Positions 10,990 through 21,709 of a stretch of DNA of 64,000 nt are shown here, in pieces (positions within the stretch are counted from its first letter, which is position 1; every line of letters starts with the position of its first letter). The stretch is from NCBI GenBank assembly GCA_963575645.1, contig OY754476.1:7812001-7876000 (forward strand), in the 5' to 3' direction. Under the pieces are notes generated by a model. That model was given only the letters and a program-made list of their open reading frames with translations, was not told where the DNA came from and did not search any database. The stretch comes from Xanthostigma xanthostigma. Lineage: Eukaryota; Arthropoda; Insecta; Raphidioptera; Raphidiidae. A program made the position numbers and the translations under genes.

Positions 10990-11332
10990 TATGTTATAAT
11001 ATTATGTTGGTCTATTCTAGCATTATTGGCATCATATCGATTTACGGTCAGTAGTTAGCATAATATATTACAAGCGTACAATTTGAGTGGCACATTTTGG
11101 ATTTATACTACTGAAAAAAGATACATAAGCCATGTAAGCATGTATATCATGATTACTGCTGTACGTTTCCCCTATAGTGGGTTACTCACGTGCCTCACAT
11201 ACAAAAAAAGAGATTGATTTGATCTTTTGACTATACTACAGTACGATCTCAAAAAACTTCCTTTTAATTTTCGTTGGAAAATCACACTTGTGTCATCAAA
11301 CTCGCCACAGAAGTGAATATGTTATGAACTAT

Positions 11333-11928
11333 GTGATTAATCAGGGCATTGTGTATAATGCCCGGGTAATATGAATAATGACAAGTAAAATCGGGCCATG
11401 TAATAAATAATCATTAAAACTTCATTATTTATCACAGTGCCCGGTCAATATATTGCTATGTGATTGTTGGGCAATTTGATAATTTAAGTACATTTGGCAA
11501 GACGTGCAGGGGAGCAGGGACAAATATGTGATACGCACTAGCCAACCAGAACACGAAACTCATCCCCTGCTCACAATAGAGCGTATTTAACAGTATTTTT
11601 TCGTTTTGAGGTCCCCCGAACCCAAAAAACATTTTTAATTTAAGACTGATTATCTTAAAAAAAAACTAATATTCGTTTTATATTTTGAATTTGTTACTAA
11701 GTACTATTCGTATTTTCCTACCATAATTATTTTATAATAATAATGTATGTCAACATTAAAATAATTATTACATAATTATAACATTATTATTCTGCCCAAT
11801 AGGTAAAGGCCATTATTCATAATGCCCGGTCAATTTAATTATTTGAATAGTTTTTATCACACTGCCCTCTCATATTGGGCATTTTTCAGAATGCCTCGGC
11901 ATTATGAATAATGTGCCCTATTTATCAC
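11333..11928. mobile_element. Inverted-repeat element rich in GGGCATT/AATGCCC
   Basis: The left end GTGATTAATCAGGGCATT (11333) and the right end, read inverted from 11928 as GTGATAAATAGGGCACATT, form imperfect terminal repeats. Inside, ATAATGCCCGG or TGCCCGGTCAAT occurs at least three times (near 11360, 11440, 11822), along with ATGAATAATG motifs. It has about 596 bases and no coding capacity. The superfamily is not identified. Confidence 0.5.
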
Positions 11929-12147
11929 TTGGTCCACAACAAATACATTTCTTAAAAAACGCGCAATGCAAAACAAAGGCATGTCAATTTTTGTAAATTA
12001 CACATTCTTTTCCTGAAGAATTAATTTCATTAAAATTCAAACATAAAATAATATACTCGGTTATTTGGGGGCGCTGTTTTGAATTGTTAATGTTAAATTT
12101 AACGAATTTGACTCTATTCAATAAATAGAGTAATTGTAATCCATTGA

Positions 12148-12448
12148 AGTTAATGAGAGATATTTGGAGTGAATTTCGTGGCATAGGGTACAAAAGTAAA
12201 GCAATACTGAACCTTTTAAATTTGCATTTAATACAGACGTTTCGATACGTTTTGTATCATCTTCAAAGTTTTGAAATGCTGTCACATGTTATCAAAACAA
12301 TATACTGATAACATGTGACAGCATTTAAAATCTCTGAAGATGCTACAAAACGTATCGAAACGTCAATATTAAATGCAAGTTTAAAAAGTTCAGTATTGCT
12401 TCACTTTCGAACCTTATGTTACGGAATTCTTTCCAAATACCTCTCGTT
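12148..12448. mobile_element. Foldback with hammerhead-like core (Penelope-type)
   Basis: Arms of about 135 bases meet around 12285-12305. The innermost part is a perfect 15-bp stem, CTGTCACATGTTATC with its complement. The outer arms are about 85 percent alike (for example GAGATATTTGGA against GAGGTATTTGGA), so it is an older copy. The plus-strand arm carries CTGAAGA (12334-12340), then a stem region, then CGAAACGTC (12356-12364). The other arm carries the same motif inverted. No target duplication was found. Confidence 0.6.
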
Positions 12449-12762
12449 AAATTTAACAGCGTTGTTAATTCTGTCTCACTGTATTTTATGTGATGTTAAA
12501 TTTGTTAGAAAGTGACAAAAAACTTAACAGTACTTGTAAATTCGACCATTGGTCACACAGAATAGCATTACAAAAAATAGAAATATATGTGGTGGGAGCG
12601 CAGGTATTAATAACGGTACTTCCACCATATGCTTCGAAATACGTATTATATATTCAAAATCAGCGTCGTTGCCGAGTATTGTGACTGGTAAAAGATGGTT
12701 CCTCATATAATAATAAACCCTAAACAATACAGTAAGTTTCATTCAAATCGGTTTAGTAGTAA

Positions 12763-13158
12763 TCTATATCTATATATAAAATTCCCGTATCACAAATTAT
12801 TTTAGCCGCCCTAATCTCCGAAACCACTGAACAGATTTTAATGTAATTTTGTAAATGCGTCTTGCTTGGTGCAACTTACGCTCTTGGATAGTTTGTATTA
12901 AATATTTTGTACAAAATTGCGGTATTTCCTCAAAAAACCTTTTTTAGTAACACGTAACGACATCTGTTCTATCAGAAGTTAGTTGTTTGTTTGCTTCTGA
13001 ACTATAAGAAAATAAGCAACACTGTATAGTACCAAATAGCGACATCTGCTAGAACTTACAATTTGCTCAAAGCTATTAATTCAGACGCCAGGACAGAAAA
13101 AAAATACATTTTGCAGAATTATATCTATCGCACCCGAGTGAAATGCGACGGACCGCTA
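12763..13158 (+). mobile_element. Heli-B, Helitron-like element, copy 1
   Basis: It starts after A with TCTATATCTATATATAAAAT. Typical blocks follow: CTCCGAAACCACTGAACAG, AATGTAATTTTGTAAATG and AACGACATCTG. It ends near CGCACCCGAGTGAAATGCG and GACCGCT at about 13157, where the next element abuts. A second copy on the minus strand is at 19245-19560. Confidence 0.6.
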
Positions 13159-13402
13159 TAATATTATAAAGAGCTAAATCTTGTAAGTTTGGACGTAGGA
13201 GGCAATCTCCAAAACTACTCATCCGATTTCAAAATTTCTTTCACCAATATTTAGAATGGACCTTCAGGATGGATACAGGCTATATATGATTATAGCGTTA
13301 AAATAAAAGCGCTTTTCGTGCAGGAGACCAATTTTGCAACGCAAGTCGACGAAAAAACGGCGACAATCTACAAATTCGGGCGAAGCCGAACCGGACCGCT
13401 AG
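13159..13402 (+). mobile_element. Heli-A, Helitron, nearly complete
   Basis: From ATAATATTATAAAGAGC it runs through AACTACTCATCCGATTTC, AATGGACCTTCAGGATGG, AAGCGCTTTTCGTG and GTCGACGAAAAAACGG. It ends with the hairpin TTCGGGCGAAGCCGAA and CCGCTAG just before T (13403). The 5' TC end is missing or fused with the preceding element. It is non-autonomous. Confidence 0.7.
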
Positions 13403-13403
13403 T

Positions 13404-13732
13404 ACTATATATATAAAACAGACTAAAAACTACCGAACAGATTTTCATATGGTTTTCACTAATAGAAAGAGCAATTTTTGTATATAATTTGTAAATATTT
13501 CGTACAAAAATGACGGTGTTTTGTCATAAAAAAACTATATTAGTACCATGTAGCGACATCTGGTAGAATTTTCTGAAAGTTATTCAGACATTTCTGCACT
13601 GTATTCGTTTTCATAGATACGTCATTGAAATACATTTTGATGAATTTTCCGATAGCACAAAATAGATCTATCTATATGTATATATAAAAAAAAACAATTT
13701 TGCACTCGGGTGAAACCGGACCGGGCCGCTTG
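13404..13732 (+). mobile_element. Heli-C, Helitron-like element
   Basis: It opens with ACTATATATATAAAAC and AAAAACTACCGAACAG. It ends with GCACTCGGGTGAAACCGG, then GGGCCGCTTG before T. With the two preceding elements it makes a three-element run with almost no host DNA between them. Confidence 0.55.
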
Positions 13733-14041
13733 TGCCGTACAAAACCCTGTTTCATATCAATCGAGTGCAAAACTGCGGGTAGCGACTAGTACAAAACGGT
13801 AGTATCTGTTAGTATCAAAAAGACGTGTTTTTACAATCGACAGCTCATACGAGAAACAGCATTATATTGCTTATAATTATTAAATTATTTTCAAAAACCA
13901 TGCACGACGCACGTATTATTTCAATTTTAATAATGACCGTAATTAGGTTTACACGCAATTATTGTACCTATTCTTGAACACGAAATGTTCTGTTTCAGTT
14001 TAATGTGTGATAGAATGACCGGAAAAATATAAATAAAATAT
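13733..14041. other. No feature seen
   Basis: AT-rich sequence. GTTTCATATCAATCGAGTGC near 13749 may be a leftover of the Helitron cluster. Confidence 0.3.
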
Positions 14042-14185
14042 GTAGTGTCCGACCGAAATTTCGGTTTCGGTTTTTGCTAAGAAACTGGTTTCGGCTTAAT
14101 TTCGGTTTCGGCTGCACATCTGGCCGAAACTACAGCCGAAACCGAAACTACATTCGGGAGGTTTCGCGTTGAAATGCGGTACAGC
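14042..14185. repeat. Inverted TTTCGGTTTCGG repeats, DNA-element remnant
   Basis: GTGTCCGACCGAAATTTCGG begins a run in which TTTCGGTTTCGGC recurs. It then appears inverted as GCCGAAACCGAAAC by 14150. Short dyads of this type form the subterminal part of some hAT-like elements. Only one end is visible. Confidence 0.4.
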
Positions 14186-14444
14186 TGCGAGCGACGAAGT
14201 ATCTTTTATTCTTGCACGCTCCGCGTTTTTTTTTTTTTTACTTGAAAGAAAACTGTTTTTATTTTGATATTTTGGATTCAAATGTTATTTGCATTAAAAA
14301 TATTTATTTAGTTGTTGTATTTGGTAGACAGTTACTTATTAATTTTATAATGTTTTTTTATAATAAGATGTTTATAATAAGATGTTTAAACTCATAATAA
14401 TAATGATCATGTATATTGTTAGAACAATTTACCACCTTTTCAGC

Positions 14445-14500
14445 TTGAGGCCCTGAAGATGAAAATAAATGTTTCGAAACGTTGGCCACTAGCGTAACAT
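14445..14500 (+). repeat. Hammerhead-like motif, single fragment
   Basis: CTGAAGA (14453-14459) is followed by GAAAATAAATGTTTC, a weak stem, and CGAAACG (14475-14481). This is the same order of parts as at 4816, 12334, 29648 and 52157. No inverted copy or target duplication was found, so only a fragment of a Penelope-like 3' end remains. Confidence 0.4.
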
Positions 14501-14694
14501 TGGTAAAGCTTATTTATGATCCTCAACCAAAACCTTCCTTCATCGTAAAACCTTTAATGTTTCCCGTTAACCTAGAATCTTGTTTGGAGCGAAAGAAGGT
14601 TGCATGGCACAAGTAAAAAAAAAAGTCGAAAATCATAAATTTCTGATACTATATAAAATTATTACATGATAAATTTAATTTTTATGAAATAACA

Positions 14695-15258
14695 GTATGG
14701 AACAGCGTTGCTAGACGTCCCGATTTTGGGCGGGACGTCCCGATTTTTAAATCAAAATTAAATGTCCCGCGCGGGACAGGCTCAGTCCCGCTTTTCGGGG
14801 ATAACTCTTAAAAGAAGTTAAATCTTCACAGAAATATCATGTATAAGTAATTCTTATAAACAATTATTCTCTTATTGTAAGTTGCATATTGTAACACTCA
14901 CTCCACAGACTATCGTTTGAAACGCCATATTTTTCTAATGAATAAAACTTTTTTGATTTTGATTTCTGTTTTTTTTTTTTTTTATTCTGAAGACAAATAA
15001 GACTCAACTATTTAACAATAGGGTAAATCTGATTTAAAATATTATATTTTTATTAAAATATATTTTCTGTGGCTATTTTTGCTATCTATTGTCACGTAAA
15101 CGTAATTTTAATTCAAATAAAAAGATAAATAGGTATTTGATTATATACGTTTTTTTACTATGTCCCGCTTTCGACGAAAGAATCCCGCTGTTTTCACTCA
15201 AAGAGTTCCAAAATCCCAACTTGGCAAAAAAAAAAAAACTGGCAACGCTGGTATGGAA
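14695..15258. mobile_element. hAT MITE with exact 8-bp target duplication
   Basis: GTATGGAA occurs exactly at 14695-14702 and 15251-15258. The 548-bp element (14703-15250) starts CAGCGTTGC and ends GCAACGCTG. An 8-bp duplication with CAGxG-type ends is diagnostic of hAT. Inside are several TCCCG/CGGGA blocks (GACGTCCCGATTTTGGG, TGTCCCGCGCGGGACA) and poly-A/T runs. There is no transposase. The unaltered duplication marks it as one of the younger insertions here. Confidence 0.85.
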
Positions 15259-16385
15259 CCATCAGGGCGCGAGTTCTACTCGTACTTGTCCGTCTTTTTT
15301 CTCTTTTAGATTCGCTACAATTAGTGTTCTGAATTGTATGTTGATCACTGCAGAAAGTAGTATGTTCAAGAATAAGTAACACGGTTGATTATTGAACGTA
15401 CATGCTCACTAATTATTCCGTTACATTATAAACATTCATTTGAAACCAGCGAACCAAACCGGTAACGATCGGAACCGAACGGTTCAACCAATATATATTT
15501 CTCTCTGTCATTTTATGACCATTTCCCTTCACCCTTGTGCCATATACATTGACATGAAATATCAGCCCCTACGGTAAAATAGGGGTTCATCCAGCGTTTG
15601 ATGCTATTTAAAATTCCAGTTTCAATAACAATACATATTTGGAAATATACAGGTGTTTATAATACAAAAAATATACCATGTGAACATGTTTTAATGTAAA
15701 AGAGCATGCGTCGGACAATGTAGAAGATGAACCACAGTAAACATTCGCCAAACATTGAACTCCGTGCGTCATACCCAATGTTAACCATTGCCAGTCCGGC
15801 AAACGCGCACCAATATATTTTTTATCTGGTGTGGCATTTTAACAGCGCACAGAATTAACTGGACTGTTCAAATCTACACTGATTGTATATAAATAACAAA
15901 TCCAACGTTGGTTTACATATTAAAAATTAAATATAATACTGAAATCTAAAATAATTTTGAAACAGCAAGAACGTGCCAACAATTGTTTTAATACCAACCC
16001 GTATTTTTCCTAGGACGATTGTTAAAAAAATTAACGATTTACGTAAATATTTAATGAGCTTTTGAATTAATTATAAATTATAGACGCTCGGCAGCAGCGT
16101 CTAAATTATTTTTTTATTCGTTATGCAACGTCTGGGTTTATTAACAGATTTTCTCCAGAAAATCAGTCAAATTCGAAAAAAAAATAATAATTTCAACGAC
16201 TCAGTACGAAATACATAATAAACTAATAGAATACGGAGCACTGTGTTCAATTGTGTAAAAAAATTGTACCTATATTTTTTATAATCTATTGCATGACATA
16301 GGTATTATTTTTTGATAATTCAAATACGAGTTTAGGTAAACATTTTGCAGACAATTAATATTGAAAAACAAATTGTGTGAAATCA
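15259..16385. other. No feature seen
   Basis: AT-rich sequence without a recognisable gene or bounded repeat. The open frames at 15194-15382 and 15608-15802 have no recognisable content. Confidence 0.35.
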
Positions 16386-16560
16386 TCTATACTAACATCA
16401 TAAATGGAAAAGTAATTGTGTTTGTCTATCTGTTATGCTTTCACGACCAAACCGCTGGGCCGAATGTGATGAAATTTTTTTTATCAAAATGCAACCCATA
16501 TGGGGATGAAGTGGGTTTTTTTCAGGGCAGGTAAAACAACGATTTTAACTGAAAAAAATT
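16386..16560 (+). mobile_element. Helitron-like 5' end
   Basis: After A, TCTATACTAACATCATAAAT begins the common insect Helitron 5' pattern. TTTCACGACCAAACCGCTGG and ATGATGAAATTTTTT-like sequence follow. The 3' CTAG end is not found, so it is a truncated copy. Confidence 0.5.
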
Positions 16561-17111
16561 ACGTTTTATTTATATTTAATCAAAGTGTTATGAAATAAAC
16601 AATTGACGTTTGACAGTACAACTTAAAATAAATAATTGCTTATCGTTTCTATGTTTAAATTACTGACAAAATCAAGTTGCAACTTGATTCGTTATTTTAA
16701 AATAAAACAAAAGCATATTACACACGTTAGGTGATTTAAAATGATCAGTGAGCTCAAAACATTTTGCAGTAATAACTCCCGACTATAAAACGGGAGCTGC
16801 AATAAACCTAAAAATGAACAAAAAATAAATAAAGAGATTTCCTCTACATGTACGTTACACTTTTGATTAATTTTCAGTTCATTTCTATCTTTGCATCGTT
16901 CCGTTTTATTTTCAAAGTCAGTTACCACAAAATATAAAACTCGCTGTTTGATTATACAAGCTATCTCTACGTCAGTTGCAATACGAACAGAAAATAATTG
17001 GTTTTAATGGATAACAAATTGTAAAATAAATTTAATAGAGCCCGTATCGTATAGTCTATGGAAACAAAAACCTGTCATTCATTTCGCTCTCATCGAAAAA
17101 GTGAGTTTTTA

Positions 17112-17518
17112 GTTGATAATAGAGCTGTACAAGTAACGAGAAATTGTGTACCCGTATGTATTCGTTACTTAAAGAACCAGTACCCGTTACTTTCGTATCG
17201 TTACGTTACTCGGTACTTTTGATACGACATACAATAGTGTACTTAACAGCATCAAGCAATAAGCATGCAGCTTCGTACCAAAGCGCGTCGCATATGTGAT
17301 ACGACATGAGTCATGACTTCGTACTTTATGAATACTATACGTTATAAGTATAACACATTATGTTCGTATAACCCTATCAAACGAATCGAACTGACATGGA
17401 TACGAAACATGCGAGTAACGAAATGAATTTGTAAGTAACGATTCGTTACTTCGAGTCAGACGATGTACCCGTTACTCAGTAACGAATACATACGGTTTGT
17501 TACAGCTCTAGTTGATAG
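17112..17518. mobile_element. hAT MITE with CGTTACT subterminal repeats
   Basis: The 391-bp element 17120-17510 starts TAGAGCTGTACAAG and ends with TTACAGCTCTA. The flanks are GTTGATAA (17112-17119) and GTTGATAG (17511-17518), a 7-of-8 target duplication. Both ends carry repeated CGTTACT or AGTAACG motifs (near 17135, 17170, 17193, 17207, 17413, 17429, 17441, 17474). These would fit transposase-binding repeats. There is no coding capacity. Confidence 0.75.
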
Positions 17519-17633
17519 TACATTACAGTGACAGTACCACAAAGTCTGACAGTTTTTTTCTCGGTGTTTAGTGATCTTTTTTGGAGGTTCCTTATACACT
17601 TTTCGTCTGACTACTTTGTTAAAGCCTGCAACT

Positions 17634-18166
17634 TTAAAGGCTCTCACAGATCAAGGCGGTATTATTTATCGCCTGATCGTGCACAAAGAAAAACGCAAAA
17701 CAAATTAAAATAAAACGTATAAGTATGTATATCAATAAGTTAAATGAGTTTAATAAATATGAACTAGAAGAATTTTTAATTGTAGCAGTTATTTTAGAAG
17801 ACAACAAAAGAAGAGTATAAGTTTAATTTTCTCTGATTATTACGTAATAAAATGTATTTAATCTGCACAAATAGAAGTAACAAATTATGTAAAATGTTAT
17901 GCATTTTAACATGCTCAATAATTTTTTCGGTATTCTCGACACTACAATTGTGTATGCAACTAATAGCTAACACAGCGTTCAGCTGCCAAATACGACACGA
18001 AGCGTTTGCCCGCCTCCGCATAGTAGCCGCTAGAATGAACGCTGCAAATTCCCGCCAAAATGACCGCGAACGCACTCCTGTCACAAACAATATGTTTTAT
18101 TATACCGCAACCGCGGCCGCTATCACCTCCGCCACTCGGGCTGTCTTGATCTGTGAGAGCCTTTAA
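17634..18166. mobile_element. TTAA-flanked TIR element with a possible transposase relic
   Basis: AGGCTCTCACAGATCAAG at 17638 and its exact inverse ending at 18162 form the termini. Both are bordered by TTAA (17634-17637 and 18163-18166). TTAA is the piggyBac target, and the three-base TTA/TAA of PIF/Harbinger is also compatible. Inside, a 31-codon frame (17725-17820) has a stretch, YELEEFLIVAVILEDNKRR, that resembles the acidic/hydrophobic N-terminus of PIF/Harbinger transposases. That resemblance is weak. The rest of the 525-bp element is non-coding. Confidence 0.6.
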
Positions 18167-18309
18167 GCGATTGGTCGTAAAAAGTTGATATTTACGCAAA
18201 TATTTTACGTGTCGCTTTACCAAAAAAACATGCTGCATTCTCTGCGGCCAGTATTTAATGTAAAAAAAAAATCATTTGGCACTCGGAAGATACTATAAAT
18301 AGTTTTTTT

Positions 18310-18764
18310 GAAGTGAAAACTTCTTTAGCGGCGTTGTACACTTTTTTTGTAATGGGTAAAAACTGTTAAACTCGCGTCAGATCTGACGCGTCAGGCGTCA
18401 GGGTCACGTGACCCTGACGAGTTGTTGAGACGGTCTACCGTACTTGCTTCGGCAGTACATATACTAAAATTCGCTAGATGTCAGTAGCAATATAAGTTAC
18501 ATGCAGTGCAAAAAATTATAAGCTATAAGCTTTAACAAAACCTTAAGAGATGTCGCCATGTACTCAGGTTTCGTAAAACTACAAATTTAAAAAATTACAT
18601 CCAGTGACTGGCTGCATGTAATTTTATAAATGTGTAGTTTTACGAAACCTGGATGCATAGCGACGTCTCTTAATGTTTTGTCAAAGCTTATAGCTTATAA
18701 TTTTTTGCACTGCATGTAACTTATATTGCTACTAGTACTAGTACATCTAGGTTTTCACTTCCGC
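18310..18764. mobile_element. Foldback element with GAAGTGAAAAC ends
   Basis: GAAGTGAAAACTTC (18310-18323) and an inverted GAAGTGAAAAC ending at 18761 bound the element. Within it, arms 18483-18605 and 18607-18733 are inverted copies of about 123 bases with a one-base centre. Two perfect palindromes sit on its left side (see next entry). The GAAG...CTTC end recurs at 556. No target duplication was found. Confidence 0.6.
18373..18419. repeat. Two adjacent perfect palindromes
   Basis: Bases 18373-18390 form a perfect 18-bp palindrome centred on AGATCT. Bases 18396-18419 form a perfect 24-bp palindrome centred on CACGTG. Both are built from CGTCAG/CTGACG half-sites. They lie inside the foldback element 18310-18764. 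Confidence 0.9.
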
Positions 18765-19244
18765 CGGCACTCCCGGAGTGCAACCCGTCTTTTTTTTAGG
18801 TTATTTTCTGCAAAAGAATAAAAAAAGAATATCCTTTATCAAAAAAAGTTTTAAGTCTAAAATTTTTAAACAATCAGGTACCTATACAAAGAAGTTGATA
18901 AAGATTAGAGGAAATCAATAGCGAATGTTTGACTTTTCCTTTCTAATTTTTTTTTTTCATTGTTGTTCTCTTCTTTATCGTATAAAGAAAAGACGATGAG
19001 AAAAGCAGTAGAGGTAGATAAACACTGTAGCAAATGTCATACAGCGATTTCATTTTTTTTATACTCGTGCAAATAAAAAAAATGTTTTCGTCTATAACTG
19101 ACTTTTCAGCCGTACAAAACATTAGATTTGCATTTGATGCATGAATTATATATTTTTATTTTTATTCTGAAGTTGACGCTGTTTAACTAACAAGCATTTC
19201 GTACTTTTATAAAAGCACTAGGTGTTTTTTTTTCTACATATTTT
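18765..19244. other. No feature seen
   Basis: AT-rich sequence with homopolymer runs; nothing recognised. Confidence 0.35.
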
Positions 19245-19560
19245 AGTACTTCGCCTCTTTCACATTGCACACAATATTTTACACGGGACTTCTGCCTTTT
19301 ATTTTTGTTAATTTTGATATTTACAAAACGGCGTCTGAACTAATAACTTTGAGCAAATTCTATCAGATATCGTTACATGTTACTAAAACAGTTGTTTTTT
19401 TTTTGAGGAAACACCGTAATTTTGTACAAATATTTAATAAAAACTATCCTATAGCTCCAAACAAGACACATTTACAAAATTCCATTAAAATCGTTTCAGT
19501 GGTCTCAGAGATTATCACGGCCAAAATTGTGACAGGAAAATTTTATATAGGTATTATTTA
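19245..19560 (-). mobile_element. Heli-B, Helitron-like element, copy 2
   Basis: Read on the minus strand it matches 12763-13158 block by block: GAGACCACTGAAACG, TTTTAATGGAATTTTG, ATTTGTACAAAATTACGG, TTTCCTCAAAAAA, AACGATATCTG and TTCAGACGCC. The frame 19265-19561 on the plus strand is a by-product. Confidence 0.6.
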
Positions 19561-20380
19561 GTTTATTTAAAAATAATCAATTGAACAGACAAAATTTATG
19601 TTGAATACTGTATCTATCTCGAAAAATCGGGCGTAAAACACGCTATCCCGGTACAACAATAAAATTCTTCGTTCAGTTTATATAACTGCGCTACATCGCG
19701 CTTGAAGCGTTGAACTTACCCATTGTACACGATAATATTGTCACCCTGTAAAATCGTCCATAGACACAATCGATGGCAAAAATATTTCAGCGAATGGAAT
19801 ACAAACCTATTCCTGGGACTGGCAGGAAAAAAAACGATTTGATTAAACAAACCCTCGTATGCAAAATAGTGCAAACATTGAACATTGAGTGAACGTGGGT
19901 AAAATATTCAATATTTCCATGCCGTGCTACTGAAACAAAATCGTGTTATAAAATAATGCGTCCCGCTGTGATCCTATAAAATAATGCTCGCCTACTTGAT
20001 TGGTGATGGAATTTAAGAACAAACAGAAAGGTAAACAATGGAAATTATATTCAATTTAAATATGTAATGCAGTTAAAACAACTGCTTCAAAATTAATCAA
20101 AATTTCATTTCATATTTGGTTTTCTTTGATCTAATTCTATTAAACCGTTCGAAATTATTTTATTATCAAAACTTTATTCTTAACTGTACATTCAATTAAA
20201 AATCCAATCAATTTGTCAAATTACTTTTTCCAATAATCTTTGAATTTGAAATTTCGTTTAGTAACTCAACTACGCCACAATATTATTCTTAAAAATTCTT
20301 ATAATGCCCATCTTCTAAAAGGACCGGTGCGTAACTTCGAGACGGTTCCGATATTATTACTATCTTTCAGAAACCGGACA
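19561..20380. other. No feature seen
   Basis: AT-rich; no gene, RNA or bounded repeat recognised. Confidence 0.35.
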
Positions 20381-20775
20381 TACCGTATTTTTCGGAGTAG
20401 AAGACCTTTTTACATTGAAAAATTTTCTCAAATTTTGGATGCGTCTTATGGCCGGAAGGTAATATCAAATTACTTTTTTCAATAAATCGTCTCTTTTATG
20501 TTAACAATAAATAAAAATTATGATCGGAAAGTAACATTAAAATATATTTTTCTAATACCAATCTTTTAAATTTGAGGTGCGTCTTATCGTCCGGGGTACG
20601 TCTTAGGCCAGGTTTATATGAGAGGCGTTCAACGCGCGTTTAAAATTTCTATACAATTGTATATAACTGTTTATAATATAAACAGTTATATACAATTGTA
20701 TAGAAATTTTAAACGCGCGTTAGGCTAACGCGCGTTGAACGCTCTTATAGGCCTTATAGTTCAAAAAATACGGTA
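20381..20775. mobile_element. TA-flanked TIR element, CCGTATTTTT ends
   Basis: TACCGTATTTTTCGG opens at 20381, and the inverse AAAAAATACGGTA closes at 20775. TA on both sides suggests a TA target. The ends continue with AGAAGAC / AACTATAAGGC, the 'accgtattt...ataagacgcacc' type seen in many animal genomes. GATGCGTCTTATGGCCGG and GTGCGTCTTATCGTCCGG recur inside. The right half holds a nested foldback (next entry). Confidence 0.6.
20615..20751. repeat. Nested foldback with AACGCGCGTT blocks
   Basis: A near-perfect palindrome (20631-20721) reads from AACGCGCGTTTAAAATTTC to its inverse around TTTATAATATAAA. Outside it, GAGAGGCGTTCAACGCGCGTT on the left is mirrored by AACGCGCGTTGAACGCTCTT on the right. 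It sits inside the TA-flanked element. Confidence 0.65.
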
Positions 20776-21639
20776 AATCTGAGATCGTTCAACACTTCTC
20801 TGAGAATTTTCGCGCCCCTCTTTTAGAACACATTTTCCAGGTTGCACACTTCTGCTTTAATAGGTACTTGCAAACAACGTCTGCTTTCGACAGATGGTCG
20901 TTTTGATAGCAAAAAGTGACATGCAACTCGAAGCTATTGTCATATTAATTAATCAACATAGCTCACCTTTATAAATAATTACTCCGTTTACATAAAACAG
21001 AGGTATGTTAGGTTGCATAAACCAGCGGAACGACAGTTAACATAAACTTCGATAGTTTATTATATGTTGCACAGTCTACAGAACCGCAGTATAAAGTCTC
21101 GGTATATCTTTATTTGTCGAAATCGAATTTTTAAAAATGCATAAGCAGAATTACGGTCAGTTTTGTGGCCGTGGTATCCTTTGTACATCGATTTTAATCA
21201 AATATATATTTCAAACGAATTCAGAGCTGTCCTGAGACCGCTACGCTACCGGCTACCGCAAGCTAAAAAGAACTTAGCCATTCTTATAAATATAGATCGA
21301 ACGTAACGGTTATTTGTTTAACGTAAACAACTAGGTACCTACTCATTCTTTTTTTTTACCAATTTAAAATACAAAATGGAGTAATAATTATTAGCATAGA
21401 AATATTAATTACATCATTAAAAAAAATCGTAAACAAGAAGTGTTTCAGGTCTTTTTTCAAATTTAGAGCACTTAAAAACATGCTATTTTCAAATATCAAA
21501 AAAACGTTTATATCTTATCAAAAAAGAGACCTCAGGTAACTGGATCCTCAAGCTAAAGATAATTTACCTTTATATGATTAATTGATTTAAACTAAATAAA
21601 TAACGATTTTAATTTAGTATGTTTTTTAGTTTTTAATTT
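20776..21639. other. No feature seen
   Basis: AT-rich; nothing recognised beyond ordinary sequence. Confidence 0.3.
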
Positions 21640-21709
21640 ATAGTCTGACCCGCTAACATTTCCTAAATCTTATAAACGGCCCTTTAGAAAAATCAGTCTG
21701 ACACCCCTG
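21640..21709 (-). mobile_element. hAT-like terminus, remnant
   Basis: Read on the minus strand from 21709 the sequence is CAGGGGTGTCAGACTG, then AAAGGGCCGTTTA. CAGGGGTGTC is a frequent hAT terminus, with the GGGCC motif following. The partner end was not located. Confidence 0.4.

Noticed and set aside
18310-18764. Host regulatory element around the CACGTG palindrome
   Set aside because: The palindromes lie inside a bounded foldback element, so an element-borne role is simpler; kept only as a finding.
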